From Tolypothrix campylonemoides VB511288 (GTDB lineage Bacteria; Cyanobacteriota; Cyanobacteriia; Cyanobacteriales; Nostocaceae): a stretch of 64,000 nucleotides of DNA. The stretch lies in assembly GCA_000828075.3 (NCBI GenBank), contig JXCB02000027.1, forward strand, positions 769,691 to 833,690, in the 5' to 3' direction. Positions 10,140 to 18,289 of this stretch are shown in pieces; the stretch's first letter is position 1; every line of letters begins with the position of its first letter. A program made the translations under genes and the position numbers. Below the pieces are notes generated by a model, which saw only the letters and a program-made list of their open reading frames with translations, was not told the origin of the DNA and searched no databases.

Positions 10140-11183
10140 ATGGCGGCAAATTTTAGTAGGCGTAAATTTCTTTTGTATAGTTCAGCTACCTTGAGTACGA
10201 GTTTACTGCTGAAAGCTTGCAGTAGCAACTCAACAACAACAGGGGGTAGCCCAGGGTTTAAGATAGCGATCGCCCTCCCTGGAGTCATCAGCGATCAAGC
10301 CTGGAATCAATCTGGTTACGAAGGCGTACAGCTTGCTAAACAAAAGCTGGGTGCAGAAACATCCTATGTAGAACAAATAGCACAAGCAGACCAAACCGAA
10401 GTTCTCTCAGATTTTGCGCGTCGCGGCTATAACCTAGTATTTGCCCACGGCGGACAATTTGATGCTGCTATTGAACAAGTCGCGCCGCAGTTCCCCAACA
10501 CTTTCTTTATCGGTGTCAATGGTGCTGTCAACGGTTCCAACATCGCTGCTTTGCGAATTGACCATTTGCAAGCGAGTTATCTGTGCGGAATTATCGCTGC
10601 ATCAATGACCAAATCCAATCAACTAGCTTACATTGCAGGACAACAATTTGATGCTACCCAACAAGAACTACGTGGCTTTGAATTAGGAGCAAAATCTCTC
10701 AAGCCAGATATCAGAATTAGTTCTACATTCACAGGTGACTGGAACGATGTCGCCAAGGCAAAAGAAGCCACTCTTGCAATAATTTCTTCTGGCGCTGATG
10801 TCATCTATCAATGGTTAGATACTGCCTCTGCTGCCGTTTTACAAACTGCAAGCGACAAAGGAGTTTATGCTTTTGGTAACACGAAAGACCAGTTAGAAAT
10901 TGCACCCAAAGCAGTTTTAACAAGTGCGGTGAAGCGGCTGGATTTAGCGATCGCCTATTTAGCAGAACTAGCCAAACAAAATCAACTCAAAGGTCAAATT
11001 TACACAATAGGTTTAGAAAAACCAGATATTTTATCTTTAGGAAAGTTTGGGGCGATCGTTCCCGAACCAATCAAACAAAAAGCACTCAATACAAAAGAGG
11101 AAATTGTTGCTAAAAAAATCACCTTTGAAAAATGCCAAGAAGCTGGCAAAGATACCCGCTGCGTTAAAAAAACCACAGCTTAA
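10140..11183 (+). CDS. BMP/PnrA family nucleoside-binding lipoprotein of an ABC importer
   Basis: A 347-residue protein. The N-terminus has a Tat-like SRRKFLL stretch and a lipobox (LLLKAC), so it should be exported and lipid-anchored with Cys about 27 as the mature first residue. The body fits the BMP family (PF02608): ALPGVISDQAWNQSGYEG near the start, then FIGVNG, and YQWLDTAS in the second lobe. Family members (PnrA, BmpA, Med) bind purine or pyrimidine nucleosides for the NupABC/YufNOPQ-type importer. The three genes that follow encode that importer, so this is its substrate receptor. Exact ligand specificity cannot be read from the sequence. Confidence 0.92.
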   Translation: MAANFSRRKFLLYSSATLSTSLLLKACSSNSTTTGGSPGFKIAIALPGVISDQAWNQSGYEGVQLAKQKLGAETSYVEQIAQADQTEVLSDFARRGYNLVFAHGGQFDAAIEQVAPQFPNTFFIGVNGAVNGSNIAALRIDHLQASYLCGIIAASMTKSNQLAYIAGQQFDATQQELRGFELGAKSLKPDIRISSTFTGDWNDVAKAKEATLAIISSGADVIYQWLDTASAAVLQTASDKGVYAFGNTKDQLEIAPKAVLTSAVKRLDLAIAYLAELAKQNQLKGQIYTIGLEKPDILSLGKFGAIVPEPIKQKALNTKEEIVAKKITFEKCQEAGKDTRCVKKTTA

Positions 11184-11632
11184 ACAGTTATCAGTTATCA
11201 GTTACCAGTTATCAGTTTTATCGTTGGAGGAAACACCACACCAAGAGTACCAAAGAGCGTTGGTGTCAGTACGACCACACCATACGCACTGCGGCTGGTA
11301 CTGTTCACTGTTCAGTGTTTGAAATCTCATTTTATTTTTCGTTTTTATCTAACTTGAAAATACATCAATGTGACCCCACCCCTAACCCCTCCCCCTCCGG
11401 GTTCGCCAGTCGCCTACGGCGGGAAACCCGCCTGCAGCGCTGGACTCACCGCAAGCGAGGAGGGGAAAAATACTCCCCCTCTCTGCTTGCGGAGAGATAG
11501 CCTTGAGAGCTTTATTGAAGATATGGAAGATATGGGAGAAGGGGAAAAATACTCCCCCTCTCTGCGTGCGGAGAGGGGGCTGGGGGGTGAGGTTTTTCTC
11601 TGCCTTTTTTCTTACCTAGCACAGTTTGTTAT
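11184..11632. repeat. Intergenic repeat cluster with large hairpin element (about 11371-11603)
   Basis: The gap between the binding protein and the ATPase begins with heptamer repeats (CAGTTAT/CAGTTAC units, 11187-11216). An element of about 230 bp follows that starts with CCCCACCCCTAACCCC and ends with GGGGGCTGGGGGGTGAG, roughly inverted copies of each other. Inside it a 36-bp direct repeat (GGGGAAAAATACTCCCCC then CTCTGC-TGCGGAGAG) occurs at about 11461 and 11539, and a G+C-rich segment resembles those near 18.0 and 54.7 kb. It would fold strongly in RNA and may lower downstream expression; that is inference. Confidence 0.75.
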
Positions 11633-13105
11633 ATGTCTTATTTACGCTTAGAAAAAATTACCAAACGCTTTGGCTCATTCATAGCCAATGACAACATTAG
11701 CCTCACTGTTGAACCAGGAAAAATTCACGCCATCCTAGGCGAAAATGGAGCTGGGAAAACCACTTTAATGAACATTATTAGCGGTCTTAATCAACCTGAT
11801 GCAGGTGAAATATATTTGGAAGAAAAACCAGTAAACATATCTTCGTCAAGTGCAGCAATTGAATTAGGCATTGGCATGATTCACCAACATTTCATGCTAG
11901 TTCCCCAGTTGACTGTAACAGAAAACATTATCCTAGGAACATTAAATCACTGGCGTTTAAACCTGCGTCAGAAACAACAGGAAATCACGGCTTTATCCGA
12001 AGCTTATAGATTAACAGTTGACCCTGCTGCTAAAGTAGGAAATCTGCCAGTAGGGGCGCAACAGCGAGTCGAAATTCTCAAAGTTCTCTACCGGAAAGCA
12101 AAATTGTTGATTCTTGATGAACCAACAGCAGTGCTGACACCAAGAGAAGTAGAATCATTAATTGCTATTTTGCGACAACTCGCAGCAGATGGACACACAA
12201 TTATTTTTATCAGCCACAAATTGGATGAAGTTATGAACTTATGCGATACAGTCACTGTGTTGCGACGCGGAAAGGTAGTAGCAAATACAACGACTAAACA
12301 AGCCACGCCGCAGCAGTTAGCGGAATTGATGGTGGGGCGCGAGGTGGCTTTACAGTTGGACAAAACTCCTGCTTCTGTTGGAAAGGTGGTTTTGTCAGTG
12401 CAAAATTTACAAGTTGAGGATGACAGGGGTGCGATCGCTGTCCGCAATGTATCTTTTGAAATGCGGGCGGGAGAAATTCTGGGTATTGCAGGTGTAGATG
12501 GTAATGGACAGCGAGAATTAGCAGATGCAATCACTGGTGTGCGAACTGTCAAGGCTGGAAAAATTGAACTGATACAGAACCTCTCCCCTCAAGCCCTTGT
12601 GGGGTACATCCCGGAAGATAGGCAAAAAATGGGTTTAGTATTGCAGTTCAATATTGCTCAAAATCTCATTTTGAAAGCTTTTAGAAAATTGCCGTTTTGT
12701 CGTCGCTTTTTGTTGCAGAAGCAAGCAATTAGCAATAATGCTAAGTCTGCAATGCAAGAGTTTGATATCCGGGCGACAAGTGAAGGTGTGAAAGTCAGTC
12801 AGCTTTCCGGGGGAAATCAACAAAAGGTAGTGCTGGCGCGGGAACTGGCGAGAGAACCAATGTTAATAGTAGCTATGCAACCAACGCGGGGACTGGATGT
12901 GGGGGCGACGGAAGCAGTACAGTTGCAGCTGTTAGCCCAACGGAATCGCGGTGCGGCTATCTTGTACATTTCTACCGAATTGGAGGAAGTTATGGCAATG
13001 AGCGATCGCATTGCGGTGATGTACACAGGTGAGTTTGTGGATGTTTTGGATGCGACGACAGCAACAGTGGAGGAGATTGGTTTTTTAATGGCTGGAGGAA
13101 GGTAA
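11633..13105 (+). CDS. Nucleoside ABC importer ATP-binding protein (double ATPase, NupA/YufO type)
   Basis: A 490-residue protein with two fused ABC domains. The first (about 1-240) has Walker A GENGAGKTT, a weak signature VGAQQRVEILKVL and Walker B LLILDEP. The second (about 250-490) has no good Walker A (GVDGNGQRE instead) but a good signature LSGGNQQKVVLARE. This asymmetry is normal for CUT2/BMP-type importer ATPases. It energises the two permeases encoded next. The ATG start follows a short leader at the end of the hairpin repeat element. Confidence 0.93.
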   Translation: MSYLRLEKITKRFGSFIANDNISLTVEPGKIHAILGENGAGKTTLMNIISGLNQPDAGEIYLEEKPVNISSSSAAIELGIGMIHQHFMLVPQLTVTENIILGTLNHWRLNLRQKQQEITALSEAYRLTVDPAAKVGNLPVGAQQRVEILKVLYRKAKLLILDEPTAVLTPREVESLIAILRQLAADGHTIIFISHKLDEVMNLCDTVTVLRRGKVVANTTTKQATPQQLAELMVGREVALQLDKTPASVGKVVLSVQNLQVEDDRGAIAVRNVSFEMRAGEILGIAGVDGNGQRELADAITGVRTVKAGKIELIQNLSPQALVGYIPEDRQKMGLVLQFNIAQNLILKAFRKLPFCRRFLLQKQAISNNAKSAMQEFDIRATSEGVKVSQLSGGNQQKVVLARELAREPMLIVAMQPTRGLDVGATEAVQLQLLAQRNRGAAILYISTELEEVMAMSDRIAVMYTGEFVDVLDATTATVEEIGFLMAGGR

Positions 13106-13106
13106 A

Positions 13107-13137
13107 CAATTCAAAATTCAAAATTCAAAATTCAAAA
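13107..13137. repeat. Heptamer tandem repeat (AAAATTC)n
   Basis: About four copies of a 7-bp unit lie directly after the ATPase stop codon. This is the short tandemly repeated type common between genes in Nostocales. Confidence 0.85.
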
Positions 13138-13229
13138 ATGTAACAGCTTCCACATGAGGCAAGAGAAGACGCAGAGGAAAGGGAGAAAATGAGTAAAGGA
13201 AATGCTATGTTGCTACATTCTGCTTCCGG

Positions 13230-14276
13230 ATGACTACAACGAATCGGCTTCAACCTCTGCTGCTACCAATCTTACCTCCCGTAATTGCGATCGCATCGGC
13301 GTTACTCGTTGGTGCAATTCTGATCTTACTTGCTGGGGCAAATCCCATTGCAGCATATACGGCTTTGTTTCAAGAATCTCTTTCTACCTACTTTGGATTT
13401 GGCAACACTCTTACCAAGATAGTACCGCTATTGTTAACCAGTTTAGGGGTATTGGTGGCTTTGCATGCAGGTCAATTTAATATCGGTGGGGAAGGACAAA
13501 TTTACCTGGGTGCTTTGGGAAGTGCGTTGATAGGATTGTACGTGCAGGGATTACCTGCTGTGATTCATGTACCATTGGCGTTGCTTGCAGGATTTGTTTT
13601 TGGTGCGGTTTGGGGTTTGATTCCAGGTTACCTCAAGGCGGTACGCGGGATAAATGAAGTCATCACCACTTTGCTGTTGAACTACATCGCCTTTAACTTT
13701 ATTAGTTACCTCGTTCAGAACCCCCTAAAGCAACCGGGTGCGCCTAGTCCTTATTCACCATTGATTGCTAAATCTGCTCAACTACCAATTATTTTACCGG
13801 GGAGTCTCGCCCATGCTGGCATTGTACTGGCGTTAGTTGCAGCAGTCATTGTATGGATTTTGCTAGTACTATCACCTATAGGCTACCAAATCGCTGCCGT
13901 AGGATTTAACCCTATTGCTTCCCGTTATGGTGGTATTTCTGTCGAACGCACCATCATGCTGGTGATGGCGTTGGCGGGTGGTTTAGCTGGCTTGGCGGGT
14001 GCAACTGAAGTAATGGGGTTAAAATATCGATTGTTTGAGCAAGTTTCGTCTAGTTATGGATTTGATGCGATCGCGATCGCATTTCTCAGTCGCGGTAGTG
14101 TTTTCGGTGTCGTACTGACTTCCTTGTTCTTTGGTGCGCTTCGCAGTGGTGCGAATGTAATGCAGCGCAGTGCAGGAGTTCCAGTCACAGTAGTTTACGC
14201 TATTCAAGGTTTGACTGTACTGTTTATTGCCATTAGTCTGGCGCTAGAACATCGCACAAAACTGATGGAACCATAA
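13230..14276 (+). CDS. Nucleoside ABC importer permease (NupB/YufP type)
   Basis: A 348-residue membrane protein of the branched-chain-type permease fold with about eight to ten helices. Recognisable family segments are LLTSLGVLVALHAGQFNIGGEGQ and GINEVITTLLLNYIA. It stands 124 bp after the ATPase gene and pairs with the following permease as the heterodimeric channel of the importer. Confidence 0.92.
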   Translation: MTTTNRLQPLLLPILPPVIAIASALLVGAILILLAGANPIAAYTALFQESLSTYFGFGNTLTKIVPLLLTSLGVLVALHAGQFNIGGEGQIYLGALGSALIGLYVQGLPAVIHVPLALLAGFVFGAVWGLIPGYLKAVRGINEVITTLLLNYIAFNFISYLVQNPLKQPGAPSPYSPLIAKSAQLPIILPGSLAHAGIVLALVAAVIVWILLVLSPIGYQIAAVGFNPIASRYGGISVERTIMLVMALAGGLAGLAGATEVMGLKYRLFEQVSSSYGFDAIAIAFLSRGSVFGVVLTSLFFGALRSGANVMQRSAGVPVTVVYAIQGLTVLFIAISLALEHRTKLMEP

Positions 14277-14287
14277 ACACAAACAAT

Positions 14288-14340
14288 AAACCCTCCCTCC
14301 CTCCCTCCCTCCCTCTCTCCCTCTCTCCCCCCCTCCTCCC
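14288..14340. repeat. CCCT/CTCC low-complexity tract between permease genes
   Basis: A pyrimidine-only run of repeated CCCTCC and CTCT units fills nearly all of the 64-bp gap between the two permease genes, right up to the TTG start of the second. It replaces any purine-rich ribosome-binding site, so the second permease may depend on translational coupling or be weakly translated. Confidence 0.85.
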
Positions 14341-15276
14341 TTGAATAACATAAACTTCTTCTCCGACTACCTCGTTTCTACCCTCCGTCTCGCAGTACCC
14401 CTAGCATTCGCCTCACTGGGCGGGCTTTTCTCCGAACGATCAGGGGTACTGAATATTGCCTTAGAGGGAATGATGCTAACTGGTGCATTTACTAGTGCAG
14501 TTGCCACTTTTTACACTGGTAACGTCTGGCTTGGTGTCTTTGCTTCTGTGATTGCTGGGGGACTCGTGGGACTACTCCATGCTTTCTTATCCGTAACTTT
14601 ACGGATTGACCAGTTAGTTTCAGGCTTAGCAATTAATCTTGTTACCGCTGGGTTAACATCATTTTTATCACGCTTAGTGTTTGCTGGTAGTAGCACCCAG
14701 CGCATACCTGGAATTGAACCAATTGTAATTCCTGGTCTTGGAAATATTCCCGTTGTCGGACCTTTGCTATTCCAGCAAGATATTCTCGTATATTTACTGT
14801 TGTTTTTAGTTTTTCTCAGCACCTATATTTTGTTTAATACCAGCCCGGGTCTTACCTTACGAGCTGTAGGGGAATATCCCAAGGCTGCTGACACGGCTGG
14901 CGTGTCAGTGCAACAAGTGCGTTACCTTGCTGTGGTAGTCAGTGGTTGTCTAGCTGGATTAGGAGGTGCTTATTTAACTTTGGCACAGGTAAAATACTTT
15001 GCAGAGGGAATGAGTGCTGGAAAAGGCTTTATTGCGATCGCTGCCTTAATTTTTGGCAGATGGCATCCTATAGGAACCGGGTTGGCTTGCTTGTTGTTTG
15101 GCGCTACGGAAGCTTTACAGTTGCGAATTCAGGCATTGAACGCAAATATTCCTTATCAATTTTTGATTATGCTACCGTACATAACAGCTCTGCTTGCCCT
15201 GGTTGGATTAGCCGGTCAATCTACACCTCCAGCAGCTTTGGGAGTCCCCTACTTCAAACAAAATCGACACCAATAG
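14341..15276 (+). CDS. Nucleoside ABC importer permease (NupC/YufQ type)
   Basis: A 311-residue membrane protein. The N-terminal family block LRLAVPLAFASLGGLFSERS and GVLNIALEGMMLTGA are near-diagnostic of YufQ/NupC-like permeases, and the later GLGGAYLTLAQVKYF also fits. The start is a TTG immediately after a pyrimidine-only tract, with no visible Shine-Dalgarno. It is the last gene of the importer operon; a solo terminal repeat of a miniature element begins at its stop codon. Confidence 0.92.
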   Translation: MNNINFFSDYLVSTLRLAVPLAFASLGGLFSERSGVLNIALEGMMLTGAFTSAVATFYTGNVWLGVFASVIAGGLVGLLHAFLSVTLRIDQLVSGLAINLVTAGLTSFLSRLVFAGSSTQRIPGIEPIVIPGLGNIPVVGPLLFQQDILVYLLLFLVFLSTYILFNTSPGLTLRAVGEYPKAADTAGVSVQQVRYLAVVVSGCLAGLGGAYLTLAQVKYFAEGMSAGKGFIAIAALIFGRWHPIGTGLACLLFGATEALQLRIQALNANIPYQFLIMLPYITALLALVGLAGQSTPPAALGVPYFKQNRHQ

Positions 15277-15883
15277 GACTTACGCACTTTACAAAAAAAG
15301 CGAATTATGCATAATATGCGTGTTCGTGAGGGAAGCATTGTCTGTATCTGCGGTTTAAAAGCACTGCGGTGGCAAAATGTTTCAGCTATCTACAATCCAC
15401 GTTCCATCTAATTAAGTGCATAAGTTGATTTTACTTACACCTACTTAAAAATACAGCTATGAGGACTTATGTCTTCTAGGTTCAAAACGCTACTAAGTTG
15501 AGGTGATTTATATCTTATCTACTATGGCTTTAATGCACATAATCAATAATTGGTCAATGTATCAGTCCTAATCAAGTCATGATCTATAAAATTTAACCAC
15601 AGCTAACCAAAGCTAAATTTTTTTCAAAAAAGACTTGACGAAATACACATCTAACAAGATGATATTTGCTTAATGTTGCCACTAGCTCTTCGTGTCCTTC
15701 CCTGGAAATCAGCGCAGACACCAAGCCTTGTGAGTCACAGACGAGTCACTCCATCTCAAGCCGCTAACAGCCGCCTGAAGGAAGCCTCGTACATCTTGCT
15801 AACAGGGTGACCTTCCTAAAAACGAGTTTTTTAGTCACGAGGGTTTTGATGTATGGTCCTTCTTTAAAGGTGAGGAATAATTT
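15277..15883. other. 600-bp intergenic region
   Basis: No coding frame is supported. The left edge carries GGACTTACGCA (from 15277), one terminus of the TA-flanked element found complete near 26.0 and 29.5 kb, but no matching second terminus is visible. The right end has AGGTGAGGA at about 15867, a good ribosome-binding site for the next gene. Confidence 0.6.
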
Positions 15884-16273
15884 ATGTCCGTACAGCCTTT
15901 TGTTTTAGTTGTAGAACAAGATCTACACTATTTAGAACTTCTCAATTCTTACCTTAAGTTACTCAATGTATCGTGTATTTGTGCTAAACAAGGAATCAAA
16001 GCTTTGATTTTGTCACAAACACACCAGCCAGATTTAATCCTGCTCGATATTGCACTACCTGATTTCAGTGGTTTACAGATTATTCATTATTTAAAGCACA
16101 ACCCAGAGACAGCGAAGATTCCAATTATTGGAATGACAACTTTAACCAGTGAACAAGATGGAAATGCCATTCTTCTAGCAGGAGCTGATGACTGCATTAC
16201 CAAACCATATCATTTTCATGAATTAGAAGCTGCTATCTACCGCCATCTCACTCTTGCACAATCTTGCAATTAG
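15884..16273 (+). CDS. Single-domain response regulator (CheY-like receiver)
   Basis: A 129-residue stand-alone receiver domain. Phospho-Asp is in LILLDIALPDFSG (about residue 55), the switch Thr in GMTT and the Lys in CITKPYH. The usual acidic pair at the end of beta-1 (DD or ED) reads Glu-Gln in LVVEQDLHY, so the Mg2+-binding Asp appears replaced by Gln. No output domain is present. A clear AGGTGAGGA precedes the ATG. The 3' end overlaps the convergent DUF2294 gene by 26 bp. Partner kinase unknown. Confidence 0.9.
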   Translation: MSVQPFVLVVEQDLHYLELLNSYLKLLNVSCICAKQGIKALILSQTHQPDLILLDIALPDFSGLQIIHYLKHNPETAKIPIIGMTTLTSEQDGNAILLAGADDCITKPYHFHELEAAIYRHLTLAQSCN

Positions 16274-16652
16274 CCTTAGGAATACTTTCGCGATTCCGAA
16301 CCTCTGGCAATGCTTCTAAAAAAACAATAATGCCAGTGCGACCTGTTATTAAATTAGTATTGCTCAACAGGTCTACTACTGCTTTTTTAATAATCTCCTC
16401 AATCAAATCCTTGATTTGTGGAGCAATGATTTTGTTTAGATCTAATCGCACTTGTTCAGCCAAAATCTCATATCCTGCCTTCACAAGAGTTTGCTCAGGA
16501 ACGCTGACAGAATTTTCTATCGATATTGCCAATTCTGTATCAAAAAATTGGCAAATAATTTTGCCAGGGCGATGTCCAAGTTGTTTCGTATAGAGGGAGC
16601 GGATACGATGTGTTATTTCTCTTTCGAGTTGTCCAATCGTTGGTTTAGACAT
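16248..16652 (-). CDS. DUF2294 family protein
   Basis: A 134-residue protein when started at the ATG at 16652 (MSKPTIGQLEREI); an upstream in-frame start would add 33 unlikely residues. It matches the DUF2294 pattern: an N-terminal helix with REITHRIRSLYTKQLGHRP, a GKIICQFFDTELAISIE strand pair, and a helical C-terminal half. The biochemical function of the family is unknown to me. It converges on the lone receiver gene with overlapping 3' ends, which links them only by position. Confidence 0.8.
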   Translation of the reverse strand: MSKPTIGQLEREITHRIRSLYTKQLGHRPGKIICQFFDTELAISIENSVSVPEQTLVKAGYEILAEQVRLDLNKIIAPQIKDLIEEIIKKAVVDLLSNTNLITGRTGIIVFLEALPEVRNRESIPKANCKIVQE

Positions 16653-16895
16653 TTTTGGGAGGGTGATAAAAACACTTATAGCAATAAAATATAAATGATT
16701 AATACGCAAAATAAAATTTTTTAGTAAATTCCTTATGATAAGCTGTCGCACATTAAACTTGCGCTTTTTGGGTTATGAAACCCTTGTTGTAAGACTTTAG
16801 GACATGAAAATTCAAAACAGGGCAGATGACTAGCAAGCTTTATTTTTGCTACTGATTGAGAGAAAATATCAAAACTTATAGCTACTATAAATAAA

Positions 16896-16944
16896 TGTGA
16901 TTGAACCAGTCACTTTTTTGAAAAAAATGACTAGTTCAATCACA
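16896..16944. repeat. 49-nt near-perfect inverted repeat
   Basis: Arms of 24 bases starting TGTGATTGAAC are separated by a single base, and only two positions fail to pair. The inner ends are T and A runs. It could be a miniature element scar, a structured RNA or a bidirectional terminator for the DUF2294 region; the sequence does not decide. Confidence 0.8.
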
Positions 16945-16990
16945 TACTAACGTGATGAATCACGTCTGCAAATAAGGTTCACTGGTTTGA

Positions 16991-17080
16991 GCAAATATGG
17001 TTTGGAATGTGGCGTTCAGTCCTGACGGTCAGGCAATTGCCTCAGCCAGTGATCATAAAACTGTTAGACTTGACTGTTAA
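16991..17080 (+). pseudogene. WD40-repeat relic
   Basis: Reading from 16991 gives ANMVWNVAFSPDGQAIAS, then ASDHKTVRLDC and a stop at 17078. VAFSPDGQ-IASAS-D-TVRLW is the signature of a cyanobacterial WD40 repeat. Only one repeat remains, with no plausible start, and the usual terminal Trp is Cys just before the stop. This is the debris of a WD40 protein gene. Confidence 0.8.
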
Positions 17081-17091
17081 ACCTTGGAAAC

Positions 17092-17180
17092 TAGTCATCA
17101 TGAACTGCGTACAGCAGGACAGATAAAAATTTATTTTTTCTTCTGTATTCTGTCTTCTGAGTTCTATTCTCAAGTCAGCA
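17092..17180. repeat. Dispersed repeat, uninterrupted copy
   Basis: This starts at TAGTCATCATGAACTGCGTA and ends near GAGTTCTATTCTCAAGTCAG. A second copy lies at 54704-54886, where about 80 bp of another repeat is inserted after GCGTAC. This copy shows the unoccupied state. Confidence 0.85.
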
Positions 17181-17286
17181 GTTCAGGAATAAGAAGGAAA
17201 AAGGAAAAATATGATTTTTTACCTTATAACTTTCACCTTTTACCTTCTTTTTCATGTAAAACTATACAATTTGAATACAAATCAGC

Positions 17287-17922
17287 TTATTTCGTCCCAA
17301 ACAAGCGATCGCCTGCATCTCCTAATCCAGGAATAATGTAACCGCTTTCATCCAAATAATCGTCAATAGCCGCAGTGTAAATCGGGACATCAGGGTGTAC
17401 TTCGGTGAAATACTCAAGACCTTCTGGTGCAGCAAGTATGCAAACAAACCGAATTGACTTCGGATTAGTTGATTTGAGGCGTTCCACCGCTGCTACTGCT
17501 GAGTTACCAGTTGCTAGCATCGGATCAACCACCAACACATCTCGCTTATCCACATCTTGGGGAACTTTGAAATAATATTCAACGGGAATCAGAGTTTTGG
17601 GGTCACGGTATAATCCAATGTGTCCTACTCTTGCTGATGGTATAAGTTCCAGCATTCCATCCAAAATTCCCTGTCCCGCCCGTTGGATAGAAACAATCAC
17701 TAGCTTTTTATCTGGCGCAAGCACTGGGGCTTTCATCGGGGCTAGTGGTGTTTTAATCAATTCATGTTTTAGAGGCAAATCTCGGGTAACTTCATAAGCC
17801 AACAGTAAGCTAATCTCTTTAATTAAGACTCGAAATTTTGCCGTGGTGGTTTCGGCTTTACGCATGAGCGTCAATTTGTGTTGAATCAACGGATGCTCGA
17901 TTATTATGACTTGACTGTACAT
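17287..17922 (-). CDS. upp: Uracil phosphoribosyltransferase
   Basis: A 211-residue protein from the ATG at 17922 ([20 protein letters not shown]), the usual UPRT length. Landmarks are [13 protein letters not shown] at the N-terminus, the PRPP loop [13 protein letters not shown], and the uracil-binding C-terminus [18 protein letters not shown]. It converts uracil and PRPP to UMP in the cytoplasm. Here it is the last of three minus-strand genes, urc1-urc4-upp. That suggests it feeds the URC uracil-degradation route, which starts from uracil via UPRT in yeasts, as well as salvage. Confidence 0.95.
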   Translation of the reverse strand: MYSQVIIIEHPLIQHKLTLMRKAETTTAKFRVLIKEISLLLAYEVTRDLPLKHELIKTPLAPMKAPVLAPDKKLVIVSIQRAGQGILDGMLELIPSARVGHIGLYRDPKTLIPVEYYFKVPQDVDKRDVLVVDPMLATGNSAVAAVERLKSTNPKSIRFVCILAAPEGLEYFTEVHPDVPIYTAAIDDYLDESGYIIPGLGDAGDRLFGTK

Positions 17923-17964
17923 AAGCTCTAAATGTTTTATTATGCAACCACAAAACAAGCGACT

Positions 17965-18160
17965 GGTGAGACCAGTCCTATGCCTCTATGGGAGGAGCTA
18001 CGAAGCGCGCGTAGCGTCTCCGTGCTTGAGAAAGCGGGTTTCCCAACAAGCAGAAACTGGCGTTAGCGCTTCGTGTTGGCGCAGCCTGTCCGTCCCTCTT
18101 CCGGAGAAGGCACGGTACAGCCGCTCTTGCGTGCCGCAGGCATAGGACTCACCCGAAGGG
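17965..18160. repeat. G+C-rich dispersed palindromic repeat cluster
   Basis: A 170-200 bp stretch between urc4 and upp is much richer in G+C than its surroundings. It is built of short mirrored modules such as GAAGCGCGCGTAGCGTCTCC and GAGAAAGCGGGTTTCCC. Related modules occur near 11.4, 23.3, 28.8 and 54.7 kb. Short open frames cross it on both strands but reflect the repeat. Just beyond it, 18240-18280 carries TGACTCAT heptamer-like repeats. Confidence 0.75.
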
Positions 18161-18289
18161 TATACAATTGTCCGTTCGCTTACCAAGGACACCAAAAAAA
18201 GAGGTATCAGTCATTAGCTTTTTGGTCCGTTGCTTTTTCCAAAGCTTATGACTCATAACTAATGACTCATGACTCATGAATGCCCAGAG

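Larger units (their letters stand above)
16653..17286. other. 630-bp intergenic region with hairpins and relics
   Basis: It holds a 49-nt near-perfect hairpin (16896-16944), a small palindrome CGTGATGAATCACG (16951-16964), a one-repeat WD40 relic (16991-17080) and a dispersed repeat (17092-17180). No intact gene is seen. Confidence 0.7.

Noticed and set aside
11047-11651. Short plus-strand frames between the binding protein and the ATPase of the importer
   Set aside because: They follow heptamer and hairpin repeats and change frame with them.
17942-18258. Overlapping short frames on both strands between urc4 and upp
   Set aside because: They lie in a G+C-rich mirrored repeat cluster that yields open frames by composition.
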